Below are positions 25,816-35,269 of a DNA stretch of 64,000 nt, in pieces (position 1 is the stretch's first letter; each line of letters begins with the position of its first letter). The stretch is taken from the NCBI GenBank assembly GCA_036704045.1, contig DATNQM010000053.1, positions 186,001 through 250,000 on the forward strand. The letters are read 5' to 3'. The stretch is from Ancylothrix sp036704045 (GTDB lineage Bacteria > Cyanobacteriota > Cyanobacteriia > Cyanobacteriales > Oscillatoriaceae). The translations under genes and the position numbers were made by a program. Below the pieces are notes generated by a model. That model saw only the letters and a program-made list of their open reading frames with translations. It had not been told where the DNA came from and ran no database searches.

Positions 25816-26163
25816 TTACAGAACTCGGAAGATAAACGGGTAACGATAGGGTTTATCGGGATTGGCAAAAATTTGTAATAAAGCCAACACCGGCAGTACC
25901 CAATGGAACAAAACAAAAGGAATCATTAAAAGCGCCGCTAAAGGAATACCTATAATGGAAACCCAGAGGACTCCAATAATAATTTCATAGAGCCAAACAT
26001 TGAGGTGAAAATTTAAAGACTCTTTGGCATTATCTTTAACTACAGGGTCATCTGAAACCAGCATAATTGCCAGGGGGACACCAATAAATACCCACAGAGC
26101 ACCGAAAAAGATAGAACCATGAGATAAAGCAGATAAAAGTTTACGTTTGTCTGAATCGTACAT
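25816..26163 (-). CDS. DUF4870 domain-containing membrane protein
   Basis: This 115-residue membrane protein has three hydrophobic segments, roughly 18-38, 55-75 and 78-100. DKRKLLSALSHGSIFFGAL and DDPVVKDNAKESLNFHLNVW are the DUF4870 hallmarks, where the conserved NAKE..NFH block precedes a membrane span. The function is unknown. The gene stands alone between bestrophin and prfC. Confidence 0.88.
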   Translation of the reverse strand: MYDSDKRKLLSALSHGSIFFGALWVFIGVPLAIMLVSDDPVVKDNAKESLNFHLNVWLYEIIIGVLWVSIIGIPLAALLMIPFVLFHWVLPVLALLQIFANPDKPYRYPFIFRVL

Positions 26164-26363
26164 ACTAAAAGCGCCCTCACTGGCTTAGAATTTTCTTTAA
26201 TTGTATTTTAACGTTGTCCTAAATCATCAATGAAACGTGAAATCCGGGGGGAATTTCCCTACCTTTGGGCCATTTGCTTATGTTATTCTTGATTTCAATA
26301 GCGGAAAATAACGCCAAAAATTTATAAAAAAATTCAATTCGTTAAAAATTTTGTTAAGATTTA

Positions 26364-28019
26364 ATGTCTGAGCCTCCCACAATAGAGTCTATGTCAACTG
26401 AACTGCAAACAGAAATTCAAAGCGCTGTCGAGCGATGCCGTAATTTTGCAATTATTTCTCACCCGGACGCCGGGAAAACAACCCTAACAGAAAAATTGTT
26501 ACTTTACGGAGGCGCTATTCACGAGGCTGGCTCAGTTAAAGCACGCAGAGCACAGCGTCACGCCACCTCTGACTGGATGGCGATGGAGCAACAGCGGGGA
26601 ATTTCTATCACTTCTACAGTGTTGCAGTTTTCCTATCGCGGTAAACAAGTTAATTTGCTGGATACGCCCGGACACCAAGATTTCAGCGAAGATACTTATC
26701 GTACTTTAGCAGCAGCGGATAATGCTGTGATGTTAGAAGATGCGGCGAAAGGTTTGGAACCACAAACTCGCAAATTATTTGAAGTTTGCAGAATGCGGGC
26801 AATTCCGATTTTTACGTTTTTTAATAAAATGGATCGGCCCGGACGAGAACCTTTAGAATTATTAGATGAAATTGAAAAAGAATTAGGTTTAGAAACCTAT
26901 GCAGTGAATTGGCCGATAGGTATGGGAGACCGGTTTAAAGGTGTTTATGACCGGCACACAAAACAAATTCACTTGTTTGAACGTATGGCGCATGGTTCTA
27001 AAGAAGCGCGAGATACGGTGATTAATTTAGGTGATCCCCGCCTTGAAGAGTTGCTGGAAAAAGACCTTTATTACAAGTTTAAAGATGAGTTGGAATTGCT
27101 AGAAGAAGTAGGCGCAGAATTGGATTTAGAAAAAATTCATTCTGGAAAAATGACGCCTGTATTTTTTGGCAGTGCGATGACAAATTTCGGGGTTCAATTA
27201 TTCCTTGATTCGTTTTTGGAGTATGCTCTGAAACCGGGTTCTCGCAAAAGTACGGTGGGCGAAATTGAGCCGACTTATCCACAATTTAGCGGCTTTGTGT
27301 TTAAGTTACAAGCTAATATGGATCCGAAACACCGTGACCGTATCGCGTTTGTGAGGGTGTGCACCGGCAAGTTTGAAAAAGACATGAGTGTGAATCATGC
27401 ACGCACCGGCAAAACAATTCGCTTATCCCGTCCGCAAAAACTTTTTGCTCAAGAAAGAGAGTCTATTGAAGAAGCGTATCCAGGCGATGTGATTGGTTTA
27501 AATAACCCTGGAATGTTTGCCATTGGTGATACTATTTACACCGGCCAAAAAATTGAATATGAAGGCATTCCTTGTTTTTCTCCTGAACTTTTTGCCTATT
27601 TGAAAAATCCTAATCCTTCTAAGTTTAAGCAGTTTCGGAAAGGGGTTTTGGAATTGCGAGAAGAAGGTGCAGTGCAGATTATGTATTCGGTGGATGACGC
27701 AAAACGTGACCCCATTTTAGCAGCCGTTGGTCAGTTACAATTTGAAGTCGTCCAGTTTCGGATGCAGAGTGAATATGGTGTGGAAACTTACTTAGAATTA
27801 CTGCCTTATTCTGTAGCTCGCTGGGTTGCCGGTGGTTGGGATGCGCTGGAAAAAGTAGGCCGGTTATTTAATACTGTGACGGTAAAAGATAGTTGGGGCC
27901 GGCCTGTTTTGTTGTTTAAAAATGACTGGAATTTACATCAAGTGGAAGGCGATCATCCAGAGTTGAAGTTAAATGCTTCAGCGCCGGTGGTTTCGGGTCA
28001 ACAACCTGAACCTTTGTAA
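26364..28019 (+). CDS. prfC: Peptide chain release factor 3
   Basis: This 551-residue translational GTPase recycles release factors 1 and 2 after peptide release. G motifs are complete: SHPDAGKTTLTEKL (G1), GISITS (G2), DTPGHQDFSEDTYR (G3) and FNKMDRPGREP (G4). The C-terminal domains continue through SVDDAKRDPILAAVGQLQFEV, typical of RF3 and not of EF-G. Length fits the family (about 530 residues) with a short extra N-terminus; a second ATG ten codons in is also possible. It acts in the cytosol on the ribosome. Confidence 0.96.
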   Translation: MSEPPTIESMSTELQTEIQSAVERCRNFAIISHPDAGKTTLTEKLLLYGGAIHEAGSVKARRAQRHATSDWMAMEQQRGISITSTVLQFSYRGKQVNLLDTPGHQDFSEDTYRTLAAADNAVMLEDAAKGLEPQTRKLFEVCRMRAIPIFTFFNKMDRPGREPLELLDEIEKELGLETYAVNWPIGMGDRFKGVYDRHTKQIHLFERMAHGSKEARDTVINLGDPRLEELLEKDLYYKFKDELELLEEVGAELDLEKIHSGKMTPVFFGSAMTNFGVQLFLDSFLEYALKPGSRKSTVGEIEPTYPQFSGFVFKLQANMDPKHRDRIAFVRVCTGKFEKDMSVNHARTGKTIRLSRPQKLFAQERESIEEAYPGDVIGLNNPGMFAIGDTIYTGQKIEYEGIPCFSPELFAYLKNPNPSKFKQFRKGVLELREEGAVQIMYSVDDAKRDPILAAVGQLQFEVVQFRMQSEYGVETYLELLPYSVARWVAGGWDALEKVGRLFNTVTVKDSWGRPVLLFKNDWNLHQVEGDHPELKLNASAPVVSGQQPEPL

Positions 28020-28071
28020 GGTCAAAAACCTAACCCCCCATTCAAAAAGGAATGGGGGTAATAAAGTTAGA

Positions 28072-28863
28072 TTAAGCAAGCACCGGCGGCGTGACTAAAG
28101 CGCGAGTTGCTGTTGTAAAAATAGCCGTTGCTTGGGGGTCAAAAATAAAGTCATTGGGGGTTAAAGTTGCCGGTGCAACCGATAACATAACGCCCACATA
28201 CCCGCTAACTGTTCGGATTGCTGCATCAATGAGTCCATCCGCATTGACATCAACATCTTCGAGAGCAAAATCCGTAAACCCATTAACTCCAGGCAACAGA
28301 ATTTTATCACCTTCTGCCGAAGAAAAATCAACTATTTGATCGGCTGCGAGGACGTTGAAAACAGCGTTACTTAAAGATTGGCCGGTTAAAGGATCGGTAA
28401 CTGTATCTGTACGGACAATAAAGTTATCATTACCCGCACCACCAATCAAAATATCAACACCTAACTCACCCACAATTAAATCTGATCCGTCTCCGCCACT
28501 GATAAAATCATCACCTTTTCCGCCTCGGCAAATATCATTACCTGCATCCCCAAACAGAAAATCATTGTCGAGATTGCCGTGTAAAAAATCATTGCCATCG
28601 CCACCATTCAAGCCGTCATTTCCCCGGCCACCCATTTCAAAATCATCACCGGCATAGCCGTAAATGTTATCATTGCCCACATTACCATTTACTTGATCAA
28701 TATCCGGCGTGCCATCAATAAAATCATCCCCATCTAATGCCACCACTAGACGTCGGTTTGCTTGAGGAAAAAAGCTCAATTTAAACGGATTTGAAGGGAG
28801 TCCATCAGCATTAGTCGAAAGAAAAAAAGCTGCTCCATCTGTCGATACAATATAGTCTGCCAT
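28072..28863 (-). CDS. RTX-type calcium-binding repeat protein
   Basis: The 263-residue acidic protein contains about nine GGxGxDxxx-type nonapeptides between residues 42 and 150 (for example GGDGNDFLHGNLDNDFLFG and GGAGNDNFIV), which fold into a calcium-loaded beta-roll. The C-terminal part (IVDFSSAEGDKILLPG, then DVNADGLIDA) is typical of secreted cyanobacterial hemolysin-type proteins. There is no Sec signal peptide, as expected for type I export. No ABC exporter of the HlyB kind is adjacent, and no enzymatic domain is present, so a surface or matrix role is more likely than a toxin. Confidence 0.9.
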   Translation of the reverse strand: MADYIVSTDGAAFFLSTNADGLPSNPFKLSFFPQANRRLVVALDGDDFIDGTPDIDQVNGNVGNDNIYGYAGDDFEMGGRGNDGLNGGDGNDFLHGNLDNDFLFGDAGNDICRGGKGDDFISGGDGSDLIVGELGVDILIGGAGNDNFIVRTDTVTDPLTGQSLSNAVFNVLAADQIVDFSSAEGDKILLPGVNGFTDFALEDVDVNADGLIDAAIRTVSGYVGVMLSVAPATLTPNDFIFDPQATAIFTTATRALVTPPVLA

Positions 28864-29201
28864 TTGTACTAACTCCTATTTTTTAATTGAGATTAAGTAG
28901 GCCGGTAAATTTAGACCTTAGTTAAAAAACTCACCTATAAGTCCATAAAATTTACCACTCAGGCCAAAACTATCAAGCCAAAATTACACAGAAAAGCTTG
29001 ATAAAAAGGCCATAAAATCAAAAGACAATTTATGTAAATGCACGTTCGTTTAATTTTTGTCCAATTACAGCAACCAATTGATGATATTTTGTTAACTGTA
29101 CCCTTCTATTTTAACTGATATTTATGGGTAAATGTCTCTGATAAAATCCTTAAAATTTAGTTACATTTTTCAGGAAATGCCGACAGGTGTTTTAACTTAG
29201 C
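28864..29201. other. Intergenic region, AT-rich, no gene seen
   Basis: About 340 bases lie upstream of the RTX gene and downstream of the ABC ATPase gene. The sequence is AT-rich with poly-A and poly-T runs and must hold the RTX promoter on the minus strand. I found no hairpin terminator or coding frame worth calling. Confidence 0.5.
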
Positions 29202-29951
29202 TTAATTTTTTAACATTCCATCTTCCAAATAAAAAACACGGTCAGCAATATCGACAATACGAGGATCGTGAGTCACTGTCAACACCGTACAACCACCCTC
29301 TTTTGTAAGCCTACGCAACAATTCAATTACCGAATGACCGTTTTGTGAATCTAAAGCAGCAGTAGGTTCATCTGCCATAATTAATTGGGGATTACCAGCC
29401 AAAGCACGAGCAATAGCCACCCGCTGTTGCTGTCCGCCTGACAACTGTTTTGGTAATAATTTCGCCTTGTCTGCTAAGCCAACTTCCTCTAAAAGCCAGT
29501 GGGTTTTTTCCCTAGCAATTCGATTTTTTATCCCCTTAAGTTTCAGAGATAATTGTATATTTTCCGCAGCTGTTAAAGCCGGAAATAAATTAAAACTCTG
29601 GAAAATAAAACCAATATTTTCTAAGCGAAACTGCGCCAAATCAGCCCTAGACATTGCGCTAATTTCTTCTCCTAATAAAAATACTTTGCCGGCGCTGGGA
29701 GTCAACAAACCGGCCAAAATAGTCAGTAAAGTGGTTTTACCTGAACCAGAGGGCCCCATCAAAAGTTGAAGATCGCCCCGTTGAACTTCCAAATTAATGC
29801 CTTTTAAAGCCTGATAAGATTGCCCACCAGAAGCAAATGTCATAGCTACTTTTTGGGCGGTAATAGCTACAGTTTTAACTTCAACTTTTTTAATTACGTT
29901 TGCTGTTGTCACTTTGTTTTTTAGAAATAGATTTTTACTAACTAAACACAT
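29202..29951 (-). CDS. ABC transporter ATP-binding protein, DevA/LolD type
   Basis: With the ATG at 29951 the protein has 249 residues. Walker A GPSGSGKTT, signature LSGGQQQR, Walker B LIMADEPT and the H-loop in TVTHDPR are complete. The sequence pattern (FIFQSFNLFPALTAAENI) is that of the MacB/LolD/DevA group, which drives export of glycolipids, lipoproteins or peptides across the envelope. A 30-residue basic N-terminal extension precedes the domain. It follows the permease gene by 18 bases and is surely its partner. Confidence 0.92.
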   Translation of the reverse strand: MCLVSKNLFLKNKVTTANVIKKVEVKTVAITAQKVAMTFASGGQSYQALKGINLEVQRGDLQLLMGPSGSGKTTLLTILAGLLTPSAGKVFLLGEEISAMSRADLAQFRLENIGFIFQSFNLFPALTAAENIQLSLKLKGIKNRIAREKTHWLLEEVGLADKAKLLPKQLSGGQQQRVAIARALAGNPQLIMADEPTAALDSQNGHSVIELLRRLTKEGGCTVLTVTHDPRIVDIADRVFYLEDGMLKN

Positions 29952-29969
29952 ATTTTTCAAGGTTTGTAG

Positions 29970-31370
29970 TTAAGCTTTAAAAACAATAGCAGGGTCAACA
30001 CTAATCACTTTTTGAATAGCAAATAATGCCGAACCTACACACATTAAAATTGTGACTCCAAAAACCGCACTAGCACTTAAAGGAGTAATTAAAATAACAA
30101 TACCTTGGGTGGCTAAAGTCCATTTTCCTAAACCCCAACACAATAACATTCCAGGTATATAACCTAAAACACCCATCCACAAAGCTTGTTCTAAAATAAT
30201 TCCATAAATTACCCAATCGGAAGCGCCCATAGCTTTGAGAGTGCCAAATTCTTTAATATGATCACAAGCCGAAGCATAAAGAATTTGTCCAACAATAACC
30301 GCTCCTACAATCACACCAACCATAGCGCCTAATCCTAAAATAAATCCTATGCCGGTGCGTTGCAACCAGTAAGCGCGGGTTTTTTCTGCCATTTCAGATC
30401 GTGTTAAAGCCCGGCTATCAGGAAAAGCCTTTTCTAAGTTGTACTTAAGCTCATAAATATCAGTTCCAGGTGTTGCTTTAATTAAAATATAACTAATCGG
30501 GTCTTTATCGCTTAATTTTCGAGAAGTTATCGGCTCTTTTTTTATTGGCATTTCCTTTGATTGACGAAGAGCCATTTTTTTTATTTCTTCGCCAGAAAGA
30601 CCCCTTAATTGTTCGGAAAGTTCCGGGGGAAGGGGACTAGTATTTACTAAATCTTTTAGTCTTTCTTTCGGCATTTTAGCCAACTTTCCCCAAAGTTGAG
30701 GGCTAATTTTTCCTGAACTTATTTCCTGTAAATCTTCAGGTAAAAGATTAATTTGCGTATCTCCTGACATCGCAAAAGGATCCGAATAAAGAAATGAAAC
30801 AGCACTTTCTAAAGAACTATATACATAGGCACTAGAAACTATCGATTGAGTGCCTTGAGTCCAGCCTACCAAATTGGCATTTAATGACCCAATCATTACC
30901 TGATCTCCCAACCATCCCACATTAAGAGATTTCATCATACTTTCATCAATAATTACACTGTAGGGTTGTTGTAAAAATTTGAAATCTCCTCTTTTTAAAG
31001 GTTCGGGTTTAAATAATTCCCCTTCAAAATCAAAGCCAATAATTCTCACCAAAGAAATATTCTCTTTTGGATCTCGCCATAGAGAAGTTCTTAACATCAA
31101 AGCTTCAGCTTTTTCGACACCTTCAACTTTTTTTGCTACGCCAACTCTTTCATAAGGCATAGGCAAAGTTAGCTCCAAATTTACCATGTATTTTGAAGCT
31201 ACCCACAGGTCAGCTTTGGAGTTATCTATCAAAACCGCTGTTGATCGCATAAAACCTTGTAAAATACCCGTTTGGATCGTCACTAAGCTAACTGCAAATA
31301 AAATACCTGCTTGGGCGATCAGAAACCGAGGGATGTCTTCAAATAGATTTTTCCGCGCGATAGATGCCAT
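29970..31370 (-). CDS. ABC transporter permease, DevC/FtsX-MacB type, with an inserted helical segment
   Basis: The 466-residue permease has one N-terminal membrane span (about 17-40), a large extracytoplasmic domain, then three C-terminal spans (about 338-362, 393-412, 427-452), the FtsX layout. The opening IARKNLFEDIPRFLIAQAG is DevC-like. DevC proteins are normally about 385 residues; the extra length is a charged helical stretch around 215-290 (PQLWGKLAKMPKERL, LRGLSGEEIKKMALRQ). DevB, the membrane-fusion partner used in heterocyst glycolipid export, is not next to it. The substrate is unknown. Confidence 0.85.
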   Translation of the reverse strand: MASIARKNLFEDIPRFLIAQAGILFAVSLVTIQTGILQGFMRSTAVLIDNSKADLWVASKYMVNLELTLPMPYERVGVAKKVEGVEKAEALMLRTSLWRDPKENISLVRIIGFDFEGELFKPEPLKRGDFKFLQQPYSVIIDESMMKSLNVGWLGDQVMIGSLNANLVGWTQGTQSIVSSAYVYSSLESAVSFLYSDPFAMSGDTQINLLPEDLQEISSGKISPQLWGKLAKMPKERLKDLVNTSPLPPELSEQLRGLSGEEIKKMALRQSKEMPIKKEPITSRKLSDKDPISYILIKATPGTDIYELKYNLEKAFPDSRALTRSEMAEKTRAYWLQRTGIGFILGLGAMVGVIVGAVIVGQILYASACDHIKEFGTLKAMGASDWVIYGIILEQALWMGVLGYIPGMLLCWGLGKWTLATQGIVILITPLSASAVFGVTILMCVGSALFAIQKVISVDPAIVFKA

Positions 31371-32060
31371 GTTAGGGATGGGGTAGTTTTTTGAGGTCTA
31401 GGGCTAAGCCACGAATAACGTGCTAGATCATTAAGATATAGATGTTTTTTTAGCTTAAAAGATTCACAGAGCAAAAATATTTATTAAATTGAATGATTTT
31501 AAGCGGTTTACAGCCTTCTAATCCAAAAAAAATGTCCATAAATAAATCCAACAAGACTTTACGCTTGTGAGTATAATGCCATCAGGAATCTTGGATAGCC
31601 ACTTTGGGCTTCTGTTACAACAATTCCTGAAAAGCCGAATCTAACTATGGGCCGTATTATAAAGCATCACCGGCATTCTAAGCCTAAAAAATTTCAGCGC
31701 CGCATAATTTTATCTTTCCCACCCAGAAAAACTGACTATAATTACATCATTTTCTTCTACCAACTTATCATCAAAAAAATCTTTGAAATCTTCAGCCAAC
31801 AAATCGGCATCCCTACCCCAAAACAAACCCCAAAAATTACTAAAACTCCTCGCTAACTTCCTCAAACCCATCCCACACCTCTGTTAAATTCCCCCTACCC
31901 GCGAAAAACTAAACTATATCTGTAACCATTTCGTGCGAGTAGACCCAACAATCCCTAACTACCCTTAAACAATTGGTTAACCAGAATAGCCAAAAAAATG
32001 CAAGACTACTTCTTAAAAATCATTTAGGTTATCGTTAGAAAAAAACTAAAAAAATTCCCT
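31371..32060. other. Long intergenic region with a promoter-hairpin candidate
   Basis: 690 bases lie between divergent genes. Apart from the small RNA candidate at 31572-31640 I see no gene. A 69-codon frame at 31647-31856 is lysine- and proline-rich without a ribosome binding site and is not called. From about 31650 the plus strand becomes strongly C/A-rich, and this continues into the next gene. Confidence 0.5.
31572..31640 (+). ncRNA. Candidate small RNA: TATAAT box followed by nested hairpin
   Basis: A perfect -10 box TATAAT (31572-31577) is followed by TCAGGAAT (31582-31589), which pairs perfectly with ATTCCTGA (31623-31630). Inside, AGCC (31597-31600) pairs with GGCT (31607-31610). No good -35 box and no T-run terminator are visible, so the 3' end is uncertain. 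It may equally be an RNA leader or a DNA-level inverted repeat. Confidence 0.3.
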
Positions 32061-34313
32061 ATGTCGTTAAACAACGATAACAAACAGGATGCCACCTTTA
32101 AAGCCGACCTCCAAACCGGCCTAAACGCCATCAAACAAGGCAACTACCCCACCGGCATCACCCACCTTGAATTTCTCTGCCAAACTCAACTACCCTCATC
32201 CACCCTTGTCAAAGCCCAAATGGGCCTAATCATCGCCTACGACCACACCGGCCAAACCAACAAAGCCATCAACCTCTGCGAAATTCTCCAGCAAAGCAAC
32301 AACCCTAAAATCAAACAGTGGGCCGAACAAACCCTTGTCACCCTCAATAAAAAAAACCCAGATCCCACCGGCTTTATTCCCCTTAACTCCCATCCCCCCG
32401 CCGAGGACATCGGTTTCGTTCCCCTCCAGCCACCTCCCCCAGTTCCCAGGAAGGCAAAAACTCCCCTACCCCCACCACCACCACCTCGTCCCAAACAACC
32501 CAAAAAACCCCAGCCCAATATTACCCCCACCCCAGCATTTGCGTGGCGTAATGCCAACCGAATTGAAAAAAACTGGAAAGCCTTACCCCAACTCAAACTC
32601 TGGCAGCTTTACCTCCTCCAAGTCGTCACCGCCTATGCTTTGTTTTGGGTTGTTCGCGCCTTTTTACAATGGGCCATGTCCACAACCAATCAACTTTTAT
32701 ACTTTTTCCGACTTAACCCCTTTCAGATTTTTTATTTAGATCAATCTTTGCCTATCGCCTTTGGCTTGATTTTGTTATTTGCTATTTCCCCGTTATTTTT
32801 AGATAAAATATTGCAAATTTTTGGCAATCTTAAACCTTTTTCTACAAATTTATTAGAAAAATATAGCCCCGAAGCAGTTAAAACTCTCAAGCGTTTGTGT
32901 GGTTCAAAAAATATCCCTTGGCCGGTTTTAAAACTTCTGCCCATAGATTTACCCTTGGTCTGTACCTATGGCAATTTACGAAAAAATACTCGTATTGTAG
33001 TTAGTCAAGGTTTGCTTAATCGGCTAAATGATGACGAAATTGCGGCAATTTATGCAGGGGAAATTGGGCATATTTTCTATGGGGATTTTGCCTTAATTTC
33101 TGGGTCGGTTGTGTTAAGTCAAATTCCGTATTTAATTTACTGGCAGGTAAGTCGCTGGGGTCAACAATGGCAGAATATCTCTCGCTGGCAAGCTAAGTTT
33201 TTGTTTCATTGTTCTGCGATAATTTCTGTTTGTAGTTATGGGGTTTATTGGTTATTTCGTTTACCGGCTTTATGGGTAAACCGCCGTCGGTTTTATTACA
33301 GCGACCGTTACAGTGTTCAAATTACGGGCAATCCCAATGGTTTAACTCGTGCTTTGCTTAAAATCGCTGCCGGTATGGCAGAACATATCGAAAAAAACCG
33401 TTCTACAAGTTATTTGTTAGAAAGTTTGGATGTACTGATGCCGGTTAGTTATCGCCAAGCGGTGACTATTGGTTCTTATATTGAAAAAATGCCGGTGGAA
33501 CCTTTTTTAAGTTGGGATACAGCAAACCCTTATCGTTATTTGTTAGCTATTAATAACTCTCATCCTCCCCTAGGCGACCGGCTTTTCATTCTTGGCGGTT
33601 TCGCTAAGTTTTGGAAGTTAGACCCCGAATTGGATCTTATATCACCACAAAAATCAAAAAGTTCTAAACCAAAACTGCAACCTCTAATTTTACAAGGTGC
33701 TCCTTATATTGGTTTGTCGTTGGGTTTAATTCTTGCTGGGATATTTTGGGTGGTTGGGTGGGCCGGTTTGTCCCTAAGAATCAGAGATTTATATTGGATT
33801 TTGCGTGATCATTTCTGGTTATTTTGGGGTTTCTTGCTGGTTGGTTTTGGAGGGGGGACTTTTTACCGGCATAATGCTTTTTTTCCAGAAATTACGACAG
33901 CCTCCTTACAAGAGTTTGCCGATTTACCAAAACTCCTAAGCAATGCTAATGCACTACCCCTTGACAGTTTGCCGGTAAGGCTTGAAGGTAAGTTGCTAGG
34001 ACGCACCGGCCTTTTGAATAGGGCTGGTCAAGATTTACATTTACAAACAGAAACCGGCCTGATTAAATTACACTGCTTGCACAAATTCGGGCCGGTTGGT
34101 AATTTTTTTGCTTTCCCACGTCCCCAGGACTTCCTCAACCGGCAAGTTGTTGTGACTGGTTGGTTTCGTCGTGGCGCTACGCCTTGGGTAGAGGTGCAAA
34201 CCCTTTCTGCCGGTTCCCAACGTTATACCGGCCGTCCTGGCTTTTGGTCTTTACTAAGCGCCAGTTTCGCCACCCTGATCGGAATTTACATGATCTCTCG
34301 TGGTGGCCTTTAA
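32061..34313 (+). CDS. TPR / degenerate M48 peptidase / OB-fold membrane protein
   Basis: The 750-residue protein has four parts. Residues 1-100 hold TPR-like helices; about 105-165 is a proline-rich linker. The M48-type region, with several membrane spans, extends to about 520. After two more spans (about 550-610) comes a C-terminal beta domain (VRLEGKLLGR, LIKLHCLHKFG, QVVVTGWFRR) resembling an OB fold. In the peptidase region the zinc site HExxH reads GEIGH, and the block that should supply the third ligand (E in EADR) reads YYSDR, so zinc binding and proteolysis are probably lost. It could be a regulatory or scaffold relative of HtpX. Third-position use shifts from C-rich to T-rich near 32650. 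Confidence 0.82.
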   Translation: MSLNNDNKQDATFKADLQTGLNAIKQGNYPTGITHLEFLCQTQLPSSTLVKAQMGLIIAYDHTGQTNKAINLCEILQQSNNPKIKQWAEQTLVTLNKKNPDPTGFIPLNSHPPAEDIGFVPLQPPPPVPRKAKTPLPPPPPPRPKQPKKPQPNITPTPAFAWRNANRIEKNWKALPQLKLWQLYLLQVVTAYALFWVVRAFLQWAMSTTNQLLYFFRLNPFQIFYLDQSLPIAFGLILLFAISPLFLDKILQIFGNLKPFSTNLLEKYSPEAVKTLKRLCGSKNIPWPVLKLLPIDLPLVCTYGNLRKNTRIVVSQGLLNRLNDDEIAAIYAGEIGHIFYGDFALISGSVVLSQIPYLIYWQVSRWGQQWQNISRWQAKFLFHCSAIISVCSYGVYWLFRLPALWVNRRRFYYSDRYSVQITGNPNGLTRALLKIAAGMAEHIEKNRSTSYLLESLDVLMPVSYRQAVTIGSYIEKMPVEPFLSWDTANPYRYLLAINNSHPPLGDRLFILGGFAKFWKLDPELDLISPQKSKSSKPKLQPLILQGAPYIGLSLGLILAGIFWVVGWAGLSLRIRDLYWILRDHFWLFWGFLLVGFGGGTFYRHNAFFPEITTASLQEFADLPKLLSNANALPLDSLPVRLEGKLLGRTGLLNRAGQDLHLQTETGLIKLHCLHKFGPVGNFFAFPRPQDFLNRQVVVTGWFRRGATPWVEVQTLSAGSQRYTGRPGFWSLLSASFATLIGIYMISRGGL

Positions 34314-34610
34314 ATTTTTACTAAAAAAAAGCTACAACTACTTTCTATTAAAAATAATAAATTAAATAAAAAAATGAATAAATAAAAAGTGATTTATTAT
34401 ATTTTGTTTTCTTAACCCTCCCAGATTAAATCTCAAACCTCATATTATTGGCCCTCAGTTGTAAAGAAGTGTTGCGCTTTTCCCCAAAAAGTGTTAAGTT
34501 TAATTACAGAAAGCTGATAGATCCAGAGATAGCTAAGCCTTCAATAAAAAATATTGCAATCCCGCTTACCTTCTCGGTATCAGGTTTTCCTCCCAACACA
34601 GCAATCTTTC

Positions 34611-34638
34611 GCCAGCCGGCACTATCGGCTGGCTTTTT
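34611..34638 (+). terminator. Strong intrinsic terminator 300 bases after the M48-like gene
   Basis: GCCAGCCG (34611-34618) pairs perfectly with CGGCTGGC (34626-34633), followed by TTTTT. It points in the plus direction. The preceding 300 bases have no coding frame of quality, so it either ends a long 3' untranslated region or marks the end of an unannotated small RNA starting after about 34400. Confidence 0.8.
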
Positions 34639-35269
34639 GGCATGGAACGTCTGACTGGTTTTAGAGGAAAATATCAATAAAAAAAACGAAAATTCATTCA
34701 TAGAACTAGATTGAGGATCAAGGCTGTGATACCTTAATTAAGGGTTTGAAACTTCAATCCTCTTTTAGAGGCGTCAGTTGGGGGATAATTGCATTAATTA
34801 AGCAGCACCCCAACAAGGTTTTGGCCACAGTAAATCTGGGCTGAGCGACCGTATGCGTGATCGCGTGGCTTGCCACCCACCCGACCAGACAAAAAAACGA
34901 AACTATCTCTGCGGCTTTAAAACCAAAGCGACCACAAGTAATTTTTACGGCGGTTTCTCTTTTAATGGTGTAAAAGCAATTACTAAAAACAACAACGTTG
35001 AGTCTCAATTCCCAAGAGATGATCGCAAGCTTACGCACAAGGACAAAAAACAAGCAAATTATTTGCAGTGTCGGTTCCACGATATCGGCAGAAGGTTATT
35101 CAACGAGTGTGCCAGTGGAGAGAAACTGCGTTTTTGAATTTGTTCAATACAAGCCTGCGTTTTGCACACAGGCTGTTTGTGGTGTGCGGGTGAGGTCATG
35201 CAAGCTGCTGCGGTGACGCGCAAAAAAAGTTTGTCCAGTGTTATGAATTCCATTGTGGAGGTACTTTCA
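34639..35269 (+). promoter_or_regulatory. Long structured leader or promoter region of the RNA-binding protein gene
   Basis: About 630 bases precede the RRM gene. GTTGGGG (34777-34783) pairs with CCCCAAC (34808-34814), and AGCCTG with CAGGCT near 35151-35173, so the transcript could be structured. Several small overlapping frames exist but none has a ribosome binding site or balanced composition. Long leaders are known for cyanobacterial cold-responsive rbp genes; whether this region is transcribed cannot be decided from sequence alone. I looked for tmRNA, RNase P RNA and tRNA signatures and found none. Confidence 0.35.

Noticed and set aside
28355..28657. 100-codon plus-strand frame antisense to the RTX repeat gene
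   Set aside because: It is the reverse reading of the GGxGxD repeats (Ser/Pro-rich shadow) and has no independent support.
31647..31856. 69-codon plus-strand frame in the 31371-32060 gap
   Set aside because: Lys/Pro/Ile-rich translation without motif or ribosome binding site; it reflects the C/A-rich composition of the region.
34448..34654. 68-codon frame running through the terminator at 34611-34638
   Set aside because: A real gene would not have a strong intrinsic terminator inside its coding sequence.
34639..35269. tmRNA or RNase P RNA in the long leader of the RRM gene
   Set aside because: None of the conserved segments (tRNA-like ends with CCA, tag reading frame, or the RNase P core) could be found.
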